A stretch of DNA of 64,000 bases. It comes from Trema orientale. Lineage: Eukaryota; Streptophyta; Magnoliopsida; Rosales; Cannabaceae. This document shows positions 19,303 through 31,500 of the stretch, piece by piece. Under the pieces are notes generated by a model. That model saw nothing but the letters and a program-made list of their open reading frames with translations. It was not told the DNA's origin and made no database searches. A program made the position numbers and the translations under genes. The stretch lies in NCBI GenBank assembly GCA_002914845.1, contig JXTC01000008.1, forward strand, positions 944,861 through 1,008,860. Reading direction: 5' to 3'. Positions within the stretch are counted from its first letter, which is position 1; every line of letters begins with the position of its first letter.

Positions 19303-19806
19303 GATACAAAATTGTATTATAGAGGTCTTTAGCTTAGAGTTGCTGCATTATTCACCATGTCCATTGAGTTCATCCCTGCATAAAAGATGTTGCTTAAATT
19401 AAAACAAGCAGAACTGTTGTAGTTGCAACTCATTTTCTTAGGCTTCTATTTTCATATAAACATGTTTTGAGAATTGAGGTGGCGTGTGTGTTGACACTTG
19501 GATACTGGTTATGGGGTGTCCACGAAACTTTGTTTTTGTTTATAAAATGGGAATTAAAAAAGAGAATAAGTGTGTTCTATAAAAGAGCAGGCTAAACTCA
19601 ATCCCCTTAATTTTCAAATACAAGACACTTATAGTGTTTACTATATGTATTTTACTGAGAAGGGAAATGCTGAAGGGTATTTATGGTGTTTAACACTACA
19701 TATTAATAAAGTAGAGGATCTATACGAAAATTCTGTAGTGGGTTCTATAGCTCTATTATTGTGTATTGGCTCATAGCATTGCTTACTTTGAAACGTACAA
19801 TACTCA
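19303..19806. other. PARG 3' UTR and spacer
   Basis: This follows the PARG stop codon and probably contains the 3' UTR. An open frame at 19570-19776 shows no family features. Nothing else is recognised. Confidence 0.5.
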
Positions 19807-20821
19807 CAGGGACGAAGCTAGCACACTAGCAGAGGGGGTTGAAGCCCCCTCCCCTCAATTTGTTTTTTTAAATTCATTAAATTTAAATTTAATATAACCT
19901 TTAGAAAAATTTGAAAAATATAATTTAGCCCCCCCAAAAAATTAGAAATATAATAAAGCTCCATAGGAATCACTTTTTAGTTTGGTTACTAGTGTGGTAA
20001 TTAAAGTTGTTGGAGCTTCCTCAAAGAGTTGTGATATTCTTCGACAAAAGCAGTCATAGTATTTGAAGCATTCAAGAGTGGTGACATCTCAAGTGGACGA
20101 GGTTTAACTTAACAAAGTACTCCTAAAAGATAGGGTGATACTTGTTGGGGTCTCATTATGGTATTTTACTAAGCTTAATTAACATGAGATGATTGTAGAT
20201 AATGGAACAAACTATGATCAAAGATATGAATTAAGTAATCTATTAAAATTGATGATATTATTTGATTTTGTGTTCACTTTACATTTGATGAGAACATTGT
20301 TGGGAATGACAAATGAGTTGTCAAAAGCATTATAAATGAAAGATCAAGATATCATGATTGCTATGAATTTGGTCAGATTGTGTAAGCAATGATTGCAAAT
20401 AATGAGGGACGGATGAGATTCTACTTTTAAAACGCAATACAGTTGTTCCTAATATAGATGATACTTTTCTTACTCGAGGTCGATCATGATGTAAAGCTCA
20501 CAAGATCATAAATTTTCATCACTTTTGTGCGGAGTTACTTTATTATATCATTGATATATATATATATATATGCAATTTCGAGAGTTGAATGATCGCTTCA
20601 ACGAGGTAAATAGAGTGGGTAATTAATGGATGAATGATAAGTTACTTATTTACATTGAGAAAGACATATTTAATAGCATTGATAATAAACTCATTGTAAA
20701 ACGCTTTCAAAGAATGAAAATGCGTCGAGTATAATTGTAATACTTGTTATTATTTTTAATTATTTTTTGAATTATAATTACAGTTCAGCCCCCATGATAA
20801 GAAATCATGGCTCCGTCCTTG
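19807..20821 (+). pseudogene. Decayed hAT transposase gene (DUF4371/hAT-dimerisation type)
   Basis: Short frames in order on the plus strand read as pieces of plant hAT transposases with a TTF-type zinc finger. Examples are FDFVFTLHLMRTLLGMTNEL and MIAMNLVRLCKQ at about 20260-20390, then TRGRSRCKAHKIINFHHFCA and NDRFNEVN at about 20470-20615. Stops and frame changes separate them, so it cannot encode a protein. The ends CAGGGACGAAGC (19807) and GCTCCGTCCTTG (to 20821) are inverted, and both subterminal parts carry AGCCCCC blocks. No clear 8-bp target duplication remains. The element is about 1 kb, far shorter than intact relatives, so most of the gene is deleted. Confidence 0.75.
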
Positions 20822-22400
20822 TCCAAGCATATATAATTTCGACAAATTTTGTTTTGGTAATTAAGTGTGGTTTATTTTGCCCTAAATTTAACGAATGTGG
20901 TTTCCTCTTCCGCATATTGTTAATGGTACTCTCCACTCCCCGAATTCTGTCAAGTTGCAATTTGCTGCAAGATAAATGACTGACTTATTTTTAATATTTT
21001 CCCTAAATTTGGCAAATTAAGTGCGTGCGTACTTACTTTAATTTTTTTTTTTTTTTTTTCTTTGAGATGCTATAGCTCCTATTGTTATAGAGTAGATTAC
21101 TAATTCTTATTAACTCACTCCTGGTCAATGAAATGATGGACGGGATGCACACCAGTTTCATTATACGTGCCTTAGGCAGGTAGGACACTTGTTTCATAAA
21201 AAAAGAATGTAATTCTTTTTACACTTTCAAATCTCATAATTTGACACGTGGATTCCATCATCCAATTTAATATTTTAATGCAATAACGTAAAGTGGAATC
21301 CATGTGTTAAGTAATGAGATTGAGAAAGTACAAAAGATAGTATAAAAGATAGTACAACTAGCACTCCTCTCAATAAAAATATAAATATTTAGTTTGATAT
21401 GGTTATATTTTTGAAAAAAATATTTTTTAGATATTTTAGTTTTTGAAACACATAATTATGGAGTTGTTAATATCTATTTCATGACATGATATATATATAT
21501 ATATATGGAAAAAATCTTCAAGTGTGATATATTATGGGTCTAAAACTTACTCTTATTATTTTGAGTAAAATGGCAAGGTACACTAAGACTTTGTCCCAAA
21601 TAATGTTAAATGCGTATAATTTAATTGACTTGTTTGAAACAATTTACAATTAGATTTACAATTAGCTCAACAAGAACGGAAAAAAAAAAATGAGACGTAT
21701 CAAAATTTTAAATCATTATCATTATATGATTTTGATTATTACTATTATTTAAAGGGCCATAATCATGTAGGTATTTTGTTTTTTTCTACTTATCTATAGA
21801 TATTTTTTTTTAGCCGTTGGATTATTTATCTAACAGCTACTATAATTTAAGTAGTTGAAAAAAAATAATAAAAATAAATTTACATTATTTAATAATTTTC
21901 TCTCAATATCTTTTACCATAAAAAAATATGTGTGATGAATTTTAATGAGAAATTTAGGTGGATGACCAATATTTTAAATTTAATTAAATAGATGTTTACT
22001 TTTTAAATTTTATAGCTAAATGTCTAAGTATATATATTAAGTGGATGTAATTAGTCCATCCGTTAATGGGACCGCTTATATAAACCTTTTTTTTTTTTTT
22101 TTGGTTTTTTGTGGATAAACCAATTTGTTTTTAAAACTTTGTATGTAACTTCCGTTTTACACCGTTTATTTTTTTTTTGTTTATTATTTGTTTTAATTTT
22201 TAAGGAGAAATGTTGGGTAAGTTGAATTGTATGATATTTATTTATTTATTTTAAGGATGATTTATATGATGTTTAAAAAATAAAAAAAAATTTATGCCTA
22301 TAAGTTGATTTGCCCCAAAAATAAAAAAATAATAAACAAACAAATAAACAAAAAATACTTATGTGTGTAAGTTGAATTGGCCCACTTAAAATAAATAAAT
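20822..22400. other. AT-rich intergenic spacer with MITE relic
   Basis: No gene is seen. A truncated copy of the AGGTATTTTT MITE family lies at about 21770-21953 (listed separately). (TA)n tracts and poly-T runs are frequent. Confidence 0.5.
21770..21953. mobile_element. Truncated copy of AGGTATTTTT MITE family
   Basis: GTAGGTATTTTGTTTTTTTC, then AGCCGTTGGATTATTTATCT, TAACAGCT and finally ATGTGTGATGAATTTTAATG follow the order of the family blocks seen at 44716-44967 (reverse strand) and 9903-10130. The right TIR is missing. Confidence 0.5.
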
Positions 22401-23088
22401 AAAAATTAAAAAGAGAAATTTAGGTATATATGTCTACCTTTTTAAATAAAGTTAAGTATATGTCTATGATTTGAAATTTATAGCTATATATCCAATTTTT
22501 AAAAAGCTCATAGCTGATACGTTTTTATTTTATCATTATACCCTTAATTAAATGATCCTTTTTTCCATTTTTTTTTCTCTTTCCATATTTTTTCTCTAGC
22601 ATTTTTGGCGATTGTTCTATTTGAATTGGTCGAATTGTTCTAGACTGTGATCTTGTGTAGGTATGTTTTTGTTTCTTTAGTTGATTTTGTTGTGTATTGA
22701 TTTTGGAGATTTTCATTTTATTTGGTAATTCATGTTATAATTAATGTTAATTCAAATATAGTTTTGTTTTTTTCCTAGGTATGAGTAGCTTTTTGTATAT
22801 TGCTATATGTTTTGAAATTTTTTTTAGTAATTGGTAATAGTTCATTAGTTTTTAGTAAAGGTATATATGATATTTATAGTGGTATATGTGAATTTTTTCG
22901 TGATATATTGTATTACTATTTACTAGTTTTTTGTGGTAATAGTTCATCATTTATTTATTGTAGTACATATGATTTGTTTAGTGGTATATACGATTTTTGA
23001 TATGGTATATGGATTTACTGTTCTCTGATTGTTAGTTTACTATTCCCTTATTTGGTTCATATATTCTTGATTTTGGTATATTTATTTA

Positions 23089-23240
23089 GGGCGCGTCTAC
23101 AGTAGGGGCGTCCCTACATAAGGCCATGTTTATACACCGTTTGATAGGAATCTGTGTATAAACAGATTCCCCACAGATTCTCATCAAACGGTGTATAAAC
23201 AGGGGCCTTACGTAGGGGCGCCCCTACAATAGCCGCCTCC
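23089..23240. mobile_element. Foldback MITE, GGGCGCGTCTACAGTA family, copy 1
   Basis: Almost the whole 152 bp is one inverted repeat. CTACAGTAGGGGCGTCCCTA and TTTATACACCGTTTGAT on the left pair with their complements on the right (ATCAAACGGTGTATAAA, TAGGGGCGCCCCTACA). The flanks ATTTATTTA and ATTTATTTT suggest an 8-9 bp target duplication. Copies 2 and 3 are at 39598 and 59451. Confidence 0.75.
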
Positions 23241-24621
23241 ATTTATTTTTTTGTAGTCGTATATGTTGTGTGATTATTGTTGATTAATATATTAATTATT
23301 TTGCTATTATTGATCAAGAGTTTGAATCTAGATATATTGTTAATCTATTCTAGCTTTTTGTAGTACATAGTTTTTTGTATTTGGTACATGGATTTTTTAA
23401 CTTGGTATATGTGTATATGTACCTCCTGAACCAGCAGATATGATATTTTTTTTAATTAATATTTGTTTCTTGATTTCTTCATATAAATTCATATATTGAT
23501 TATGAAGTTGATGAAAATGAAAATTTTAAGTACTTTTTTTTATGGCGTTTGGAGTTTTCGTTAAATGGTGGCATCATTGTAGGCATGTGATATCAGTTGA
23601 TGGGATATAGGAATCATTACTTTTTTTGTATTGAGTTTATAGTTTGTTTTGTTTTGAAACGAAAGATTTTTTTTTTTTTTTTCATATTTAGGTACATGAA
23701 TTTTTTGTCTTGTTATATGTAGTTATATACCAGATTCATTACTTGCTATATTATTGAATTTGTTTTCTGTTGGTGGAACAAAAAAATCATCATTGTATAT
23801 AATATATATATACCTGATTATGTATTAAGATATATACTATTATAGAAATCTTATGAAATAGTGAAAAAAAAATATTATGGACGATTTTTTGAGTTGAGTT
23901 ATTGTATATAAATATATATATCGTGTTCAAAGTGACAAATTTATGTACTATTTCTTTGTTGGGTTGTGGTATTTGAGTATAGTACCCTGTTTCACATATC
24001 CTATCAAGGTATTAGAAGTTATATACTTATTTTATATTAGTATGAACCATAAATAAAATATTATATACCTAGTTCAAAAGAATACATACTATAAAGAGAG
24101 AATATTTTTCAATATACATTATCATTCCTAAATAATTTTAGCTTTTTTTTTTTTAAATTACTGTACCTCACAAAGTGAATAACTAATAGCAAGTAACAGT
24201 TTAGATTTATATCAAATTGCATTACGTAAAACATATGAACTAACGAGAAAATTGTCTAATATTCAGTGTTTTCCTAATTAAAAGTATTCAATACAATAAT
24301 CCTTGTCAAACTAAAAAATCATATTATTTTTGCTAGACCAAAAAAGAGTACATGTTCCATATTACTTTCACTTTTGTATCCCCTTCTTATTTTGTTTTTG
24401 CCCAGTGAGAAAGTTCTACAACCATTTTTTAGGGATATAATGCCATTTTAAAAATTTCTGGTATAATGTACTCTATTATAACTGGAATCTACAAATATAT
24501 GAGCCAAATACACAAAGTTATGAACAAAGCACATAAACTTATTAACCAAATACAAACTAAAATAGTTATAAAAAATTCATGAATCACTATGAAAAATTAA
24601 TGAACCAGTATAAAAAAAAAA

Positions 24622-25250
24622 AATCATGAACCACTATGAAAATTGCATGAACCACTTTGAAAAATCATGAACTATTATCGAAGTTCATGAACCATATAAA
24701 ATTGGTTATTATATGAACTTGCTTTTTAAATTGACAACTATGAACTATACACAATTATGCAGTTAAAACAAATATTGTACAAAAATTAGTTCATAGTACC
24801 AAGCATTGAAAAAATAATGAATCCAAAATTAATAGAATATAATTTATGAACTCAACTTATTATTTATAAACGACAATGAAAAATTCATGAACTACTATGA
24901 AAAAAAAATTATGAACCACTACGAAATTTCATGAACTACTATGAAAAATCATGAACCACTATTAAAAGTTCATGAACCATACAGAATTGGATATTACATG
25001 AACTTGCCTTTTAAATTAACAACTATGAACCACACACAATTACATAGTTAAAATAAATACTGTACAGAAATCAGTTCACAGTACAAAGCATTGAAAAAAT
25101 AATGAATCTAAAATCAATAGAACATAATTTATGAACTCAACTTATTATTTATGAGCGACAATGAAAAATTCATAAACTACTATGAAAAAAATCATGAACT
25201 ACTATGAAAATTTTATGAACTAAACAGAATTAGATATTATATGAATGTGT
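24622..25250. repeat. Tandem repeat, unit about 285 bp, 2.3 copies
   Basis: The anchor GTTCATGAACCATA begins at 24683 and again at 24968. The following blocks (ACATGAACTTGC, GTACAGAAATCAGTTCA-like, GCATTGAAAAAATAATGAAT, ATGAACTCAACTTATTATTT) recur in order. A third, partial copy runs from about 25183 to 25250. Within each unit a shorter motif, ATGAACCACTATGAAAA, is repeated. It is non-coding in all frames. Confidence 0.75.
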
Positions 25251-27050
25251 GCACTCGAGCTCATGAATGCTCTGGCAATGATGTCAAAGAAATGATCCAT
25301 TAAATTAAAACAACTAAGCAAAAACTTGAAGTATAAAAAATTCACCAGCAATTCAAATAGTATTGTATATGCTTTCTATCCTATTCTCATTTTTTATACA
25401 TAAGAAGTTCATGAACCTTAATCAATTTTGGCTAAAAATAAAATATCTCATGACTCAAAAACAGCTGACATACGTTTCAGGTATATATAATGGTCACTTA
25501 ATCAAGTATTTGTCAAATAGACGAATATACAACAAAAGGACCATGCAAAAGTTCAAAAGGTGAGTTAGATGAAGGGAGGGTAGTTTGGGAATACAATGTA
25601 GTCTATTTTATCTGGAATCTGCAAATATATGAATCAAATATGCAAGATTATAAACGAAATACATAAATTTATTAACCAAATATAGATTAAACCGGTGATG
25701 AAAAAATCATGAAGCACTCTAAAAAAATGATGAACCACTATGAAACTTTCATGAACCACTAGGAAAAAAATTATGAATCACAATAAAAATTTCATGAACT
25801 ACTGTGTAATTGACCATATAAATAATTATGTTTATAGTTCACGCCATTACTTTACAGGTTAATATAATTATCACACTATAATACATAATGAGAAACTTAT
25901 TGAGAACAGCTAAAAGCTTTGTCAACCAACGAAACTAAGTATGTAAATCTTCAAGGCCTTCATAGCATTCAAACTAGTTTCTTATTAAGAGAACTCATAA
26001 ATTTGAAGAGTTATTGATGAAATAGGAGAAATCCTTAGAATTCATATACCCAAGTTCATAAAATCATGAACTCTAACATTTATGAACTAGATCCCCAATT
26101 TCATATACCAAACTGAAAAACTTAACGACGAACTATAAAATGCATATGCCCTAGAATAATCAAATTATATATACTTGTTAGTATGAATAGTATATCCAAT
26201 TTATAAAGCATATAATATATATATATATATAAAAACTAAATACCGAAATTCATATAATAAATAGAAATCAAGAATCATAATAAATATGATATATTTAGAG
26301 GATTTAAACTAAAATTTCAGAGGAATACGAAAACTTAGATTGACAAACATAAATTATTTAAACTAATATGAAATCATAATGAATCAAACTCAAAACATAA
26401 GATTATATTTTACAATACTATCTCCAAAATCCATGAACATATAGAAAAATTCATCTACCACAGAAATCAAGATGAATGTACAAATTAACACATAAACACA
26501 TTAATATTGATGAAATAGGAGAAATGAGATCTGTATATACCTTGTCTTGTTATAATTTTAAGATTTTTTTTATGAGCCTAAGATTTCCAGTGATGAACTT
26601 CAGTTGAAGCTTTGAATCGTTCAGTTTCTAGTGGTTTTTTTGAGAATTTTCCGGTTGATTTTGAAATTATTAGGTTCGAATTTATGTGAAATCATGAGTG
26701 AGTTGAGTCAAAATTTTCGGAGATGGACGAAATTGAGAGAAAATTTTTAGAGGAGTGGGAAAATGCGAGAAAGTAACGGAGACGAAGGAAAAAATGGGTG
26801 AGAAAATAGTTTAGGTTTCAGTAGAAATGGCGAGAAAATTTGAGATGAGGGAAATAGGCTTCCAGAGCAGAAGGAAAGTTTGTTTCGTTGGAGAAGGATA
26901 GTAGGTTCGTGGCTAAGTTAGATAAAAGGAGGGTAGTTTGAAAGTGAAATGTCTAACGGTAATGATAGTGGGCCAGTTTGCTATAAAATACGGGCCTTGG
27001 ATATATACTGGGCCAAAAACTAGCCATATAACTAGTCCACCCCTTTAAAA

Positions 27051-28547
27051 TGAAGAACAAACTCAATAGAGAAGAATGAGAAGAGAAACAGAAAAAGGAA
27101 AAAAAAATTCAAAGTTATCCATTGGAGATTGAAATCCACAAAACAATTAAGAAAATGCTACAGTAGGAACAGAGATACAAGTTTTCACTTAGGGTTTCAT
27201 TGAAGAAGAAAACTGAATAAATGGAATAATGAGAAAAGTAGGAGAATCGAAGTTTTTTTTCCTTTAATCATGGGCCAAATCAACTTATGCACGTTAATAT
27301 TTTTTTTTTTCCCTTTTAAATCTGATTAATTCAATTTTACGGCAAAACTCAACAACTAAACCGCATTAAATGGGAAAAAAAGATACAAATTGTAAAAGAC
27401 AGTTAATTTTTGTAAGTAATTATTTTAACAAGGTCAAATTTCATCCACTTATTATATTCCCTAATCTTGGGGAAGATTTTTGCTTCCCTACTGTAGAATC
27501 CCCCGATACTAACAGATATATATATCAAGTTCTTTCTCCTTTCACATAACAACGTACAAAACTTCATTTGAGGGGAAAAAAAATAATAATAAAAAAAAAG
27601 ACGTACAAAACAGTGCTGTATTTTAGTTTGAACTCGTTTTATAAATTCTCCAAAAACCCCAAAGAATCCATAGGAAGATGGGACAAATTGAGGCCACTTT
27701 TTCGAAATTGGAGAAAAAGTACGTCATAATCAATTATCTCATAATACAGTGTAATGAAACCGCTTTTGTCAAACTTGGGCCAAGATAAACCAAAGTCAAT
27801 TAAATTAAACCGAAGCAGAGTGTAACACTTTACAAATGTCAAAAAGTGAGGGGGTAATTTATCCTCTAATTTAAGTTCAGGGACACTGCCGTTGAGATAG
27901 ACCATATTACAAACTCAAGCAAAAGCAAAGTTTCCAGCCTTGTTGAGAGATTACGAATTATTTCTTTAAACTTGATAATTATGACTAATTCTTTATAAAC
28001 CAGTAACTCGTGGATCCTTATGATATTTAGGATTAGAAATATGAAGATGAGCTCTAAACAAATAGTATCAAATAAACTTGCTGTTATGTCAATCAAATAA
28101 ATAGTATCACGTCATGTAAATTATTTTTCTGACCAAATAGAATTAGGTTCCATAAATACGAGCTTACTGGCCTTTAATGAGAAAGAACACACCCAGAAAT
28201 CCAAAAATGGTTTATAAAAAGAAATGTTACTAGCATCAAAGAAAGAGTACAATGAGCCATTTTCAAGTCTAAAAGGAACAAGCAACGTAACACTACCTAC
28301 CCTCAAGCATAATGCTTGTTTGTATACAGTAGTACACTTATTTCTTTGGATTCTATGTTCTGAAAATAACAACTCCAAATCGTTTATTCTCACTTTTTTC
28401 TCCTGTGTAGAATAAGTTGTATACAAAATATAAAAACTAACAGATCTGTTAGATCATATTCAAATCATAAGTGAGACTTTATTTTCAAGATTTTGACAGG
28501 TATGAACTTCGTGTATAAACTATAAACCGTACTTTTTCAGCGAGTCT
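27051..28547. other. Spacer downstream of the aldehyde oxidase gene
   Basis: The 3' UTR of the aldehyde oxidase gene should lie just below 28548. An open frame at 27639-27905 (88 aa) and others at 27866-28426 have no recognisable features or splice-linked partners, so I do not call them genes. No repeat with clear ends is seen. Confidence 0.45.
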
Positions 28548-31500
28548 TCAGTTTCTGCCTATAAACTCTAAGTACCTCTCCACAATGTCCAATCCACAAA
28601 GCTCCTTCACAACTGGCATAGTAGCAGGAACATCCAATTGGAATATTGAGTCAGATTCTTCCTGGCTGCTCCATGAAAGAATTTGTTCTCTTGCTGCTTT
28701 GATGGCAGCTCTTGTAGCAGAGTGAACGGAAACTGCTAGAAGCAATGGTGGCTCGCCGGAAGCTGCACAAAAAGATAATTTCCCTTTGGGCTTGTTATCA
28801 GAGTAGCCTTCGGCTAAAACAAAAAAGAAACTTCTAAGTGTTGCAGCATAATATAAGCTTCTCATTAGAGTAGCCTTCGAAGAAATGAATAGTGCATGTT
28901 AATCTGATTAAGCCTTCTGAGTTAATTGCTTTTAGCTAGAAGAGCTACCATACGTTCCGAAATGTTACAGTGAAAAGACCTTGCTTGGTAACCTTTTATT
29001 CTGTTTTTTTTTATGATCTTAAAAATAAAATGAATGATGGAGATGTTCTTGAATAACATTTTGAGAACATTTTCATCACTCAATTCATTTTTCCAAACAG
29101 AAAAACAAAAAATAAAAATGTTGGCAAGCGAACCGTAGAAGTGGTAACTCCATGCAAGCAAAATTGTTCCTCTTTATGATTTTACATATCTGCAGCATTA
29201 AAAAATTCCTAGGAAGCACTATCTTCTTATCATAATCCCGTATAAATGTTTGTCAACTGCTAAAGATTTGAATTGTCTATTTGCAGTTCTGACACGATCA
29301 AACATTTAGAAACATAACAAGGTTCCTTTCTTGTTCACCTCTTCAATCACAAAACAATAACTTCTACTGGCTTTTTATTGTTTCTTCTTAAAAGAAAACC
29401 TCCACAAGTGGGAATTTATCACAAAAGAAGGATGAAAAGTTCATTAGGCTAGGAAAAGACATGAAGAGATATACCCTCAAGAAGTATACACCGAGTAGAA
29501 ATTAGGTTAAGGAGGAAAATTAGAAAGAAAACAAATGCTGTCTCTAGCTACAAGAGAATGCATAAAATCAGGAGCCAAGTGTCACCACCCTTGTAATCCC
29601 TCTAGAAGTTGAGAACTTGTTTTCCTAGAAATTCGAAGATTCAGCTAACTACTTAAGCTATACTATTTAAGACTACGCTAGAGAATTTTTGAATTTAAGT
29701 GATGACGATCTGTTTGATTTCTTATCTATCTCGCTTATCTCCACCAATTCTATTTGTTATTATACTTATTCTCTCTATTTTTCTCATCTTATCATACATT
29801 ATTAAGACTTTTTCCCTAAGGTATTTTGGTTAATTTATACAAACTCCAAATTATTTTTCTCGTCCAAAATTTTTAGCGTAGAACAGATAAGAGCTCTTTC
29901 ATTTTAGAATTTGATGTTCCAGCATTCTCATCATCCAGTGCAATATGCTATTTTATCTTTTTTTTTCTTTTAATAATTTTTAATCTTCCTTTCTTGAACA
30001 ATACACAAAATTAATTTATAGAGATCTTTGAAATTTCAAATCCTGAAGAATATAAAACATAGAATTCAGTTTCTATTAGAACACAAAAGACACAAGAAAT
30101 TAAAAAGAGACACAAAGTAAGAGCTTCTAGCATTTTGAGCACAAGTTACAATTAAAATTGAAATTGATCTAAGGAGTTCATTGACAAAGTTATAACTAGA
30201 GACACACCATATATTGTATTTATAGTAAAACGATACCATTTTATTCTCTTGATTAATATTTATAGAACACTTCTTTTCTTTTGTTTTTTTTTTAATTTTA
30301 AATTTTGATTTCAACACAGTCAAATTAGTTATTACATCCATATTCTTCAGCAAGAGTAAATCTGAATTATAAGTTGCATACAGGTATAACAGGCTGGTAA
30401 TAAACTAAAACACAAAAATTCAATTGATGAAGAGACATACCTTTCGAAGAGAGAACACGCTTTTTGTGATGTCCGCTGTTCAATACTTCAACGTTGAACT
30501 GTTTGGGGATGGTGTCTAATGAAGGAATCTTGTATGTCCATGTGCTATCAGCAACCACTAATCCATCAGAATTTGTGAGGTACTCTTCATCCATAAAAAA
30601 CCCAACTCCTTGTACAAAAGCTCCCTCAATCTGCAAGAACCAACCCCTAATTAAATACTAAAATAAATCATGTATACCGTCAATCCAGCAAAGACAAGGA
30701 TATTTTTCTTGAACATTTTTTCCGTGGTGCAAAGCCATTGACAGTTCTATTCTATGCATGGATATTCTATCACTTGAAGAATCTTATTTGTTGGCTCCAA
30801 TAACATGTATGCTATCAAAATGTTTGTATCGTACTGAGGGAAAGAAAAATGATGGGAGAGAGTGCAAAGACAAAGGAAACAAAAATGGGTATTGCATGTT
30901 GCTATATTATTCTCAAATAGTTGTTCTATAAAGAATTTTAATAATCGAAATATTCAAATGAGAACCTTTTGACATAGTGTAGTTCATACAAACAATTAGA
31001 ATAACTAAATTTCACCACTGTTTCTTTGCTGACACTAAAATTCACAACTGTTATCGATGGATAATAAGATAACTGAATAAAATTAAAACTCTTTTCCCAT
31101 TAACTTATACTTCCAAAATTAAACAAAAGAAAATATACTCAGTTTTGTCTTTTCAAAATTTTTACTATACAGACTTAAGGAAATACATTTTTCTTTCTTG
31201 CATTCACATTTTCCCTCCTCCGAGACTATTGATCTATTTCTTTTCGACTTTCCTACCATTGTGTAAATGAGACTTGTTTAAACTGTAAGCTGAATTCCAA
31301 GAAAATGTCTCTAGAATGAACAACAAATAGAAAAACTCGAATTATATTTCATAAAAAATCAGGATTACCTGTCCAAGATCAACTGCAGGGTTGAGACTCT
31401 GTCCGCAGTCATAGATAATATCCGATTGCAAAATTGTGGTTTGTCCAGTCAGAAGATTAATCTCAACCTGTGATAAGATGGCTTCAATATTAAATACTTT

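Larger units (their letters stand above)
22400..27050. repeat. AT-rich repeat block between PARG and aldehyde oxidase genes
   Basis: No gene is seen. The left part (about 22800-23420) is rich in GGTATATATGAT/TAGTGGTATATG words. The right part (24580-25800) is rich in ATGAACCACTATGAAA words, roughly the opposite orientation. The two outer flanks also carry similar AGAAAATTTT/TTTTCTC stretches. The whole could be one decayed large element, but I could not define ends. A foldback MITE (23089-23240) and a tandem repeat (24622-25250) lie inside and are listed separately. Confidence 0.4.

Noticed and set aside
24580..25800. Regularly spaced short repeats resembling a CRISPR array
   Set aside because: Repeats are imperfect, spacers are not unique and the genome is a plant; it is a degenerate tandem repeat.
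27639..28426. Three minus-strand open frames downstream of the aldehyde oxidase gene
   Set aside because: No domain, no shared splice structure and no resemblance to known plant proteins; most likely chance frames or UTR.
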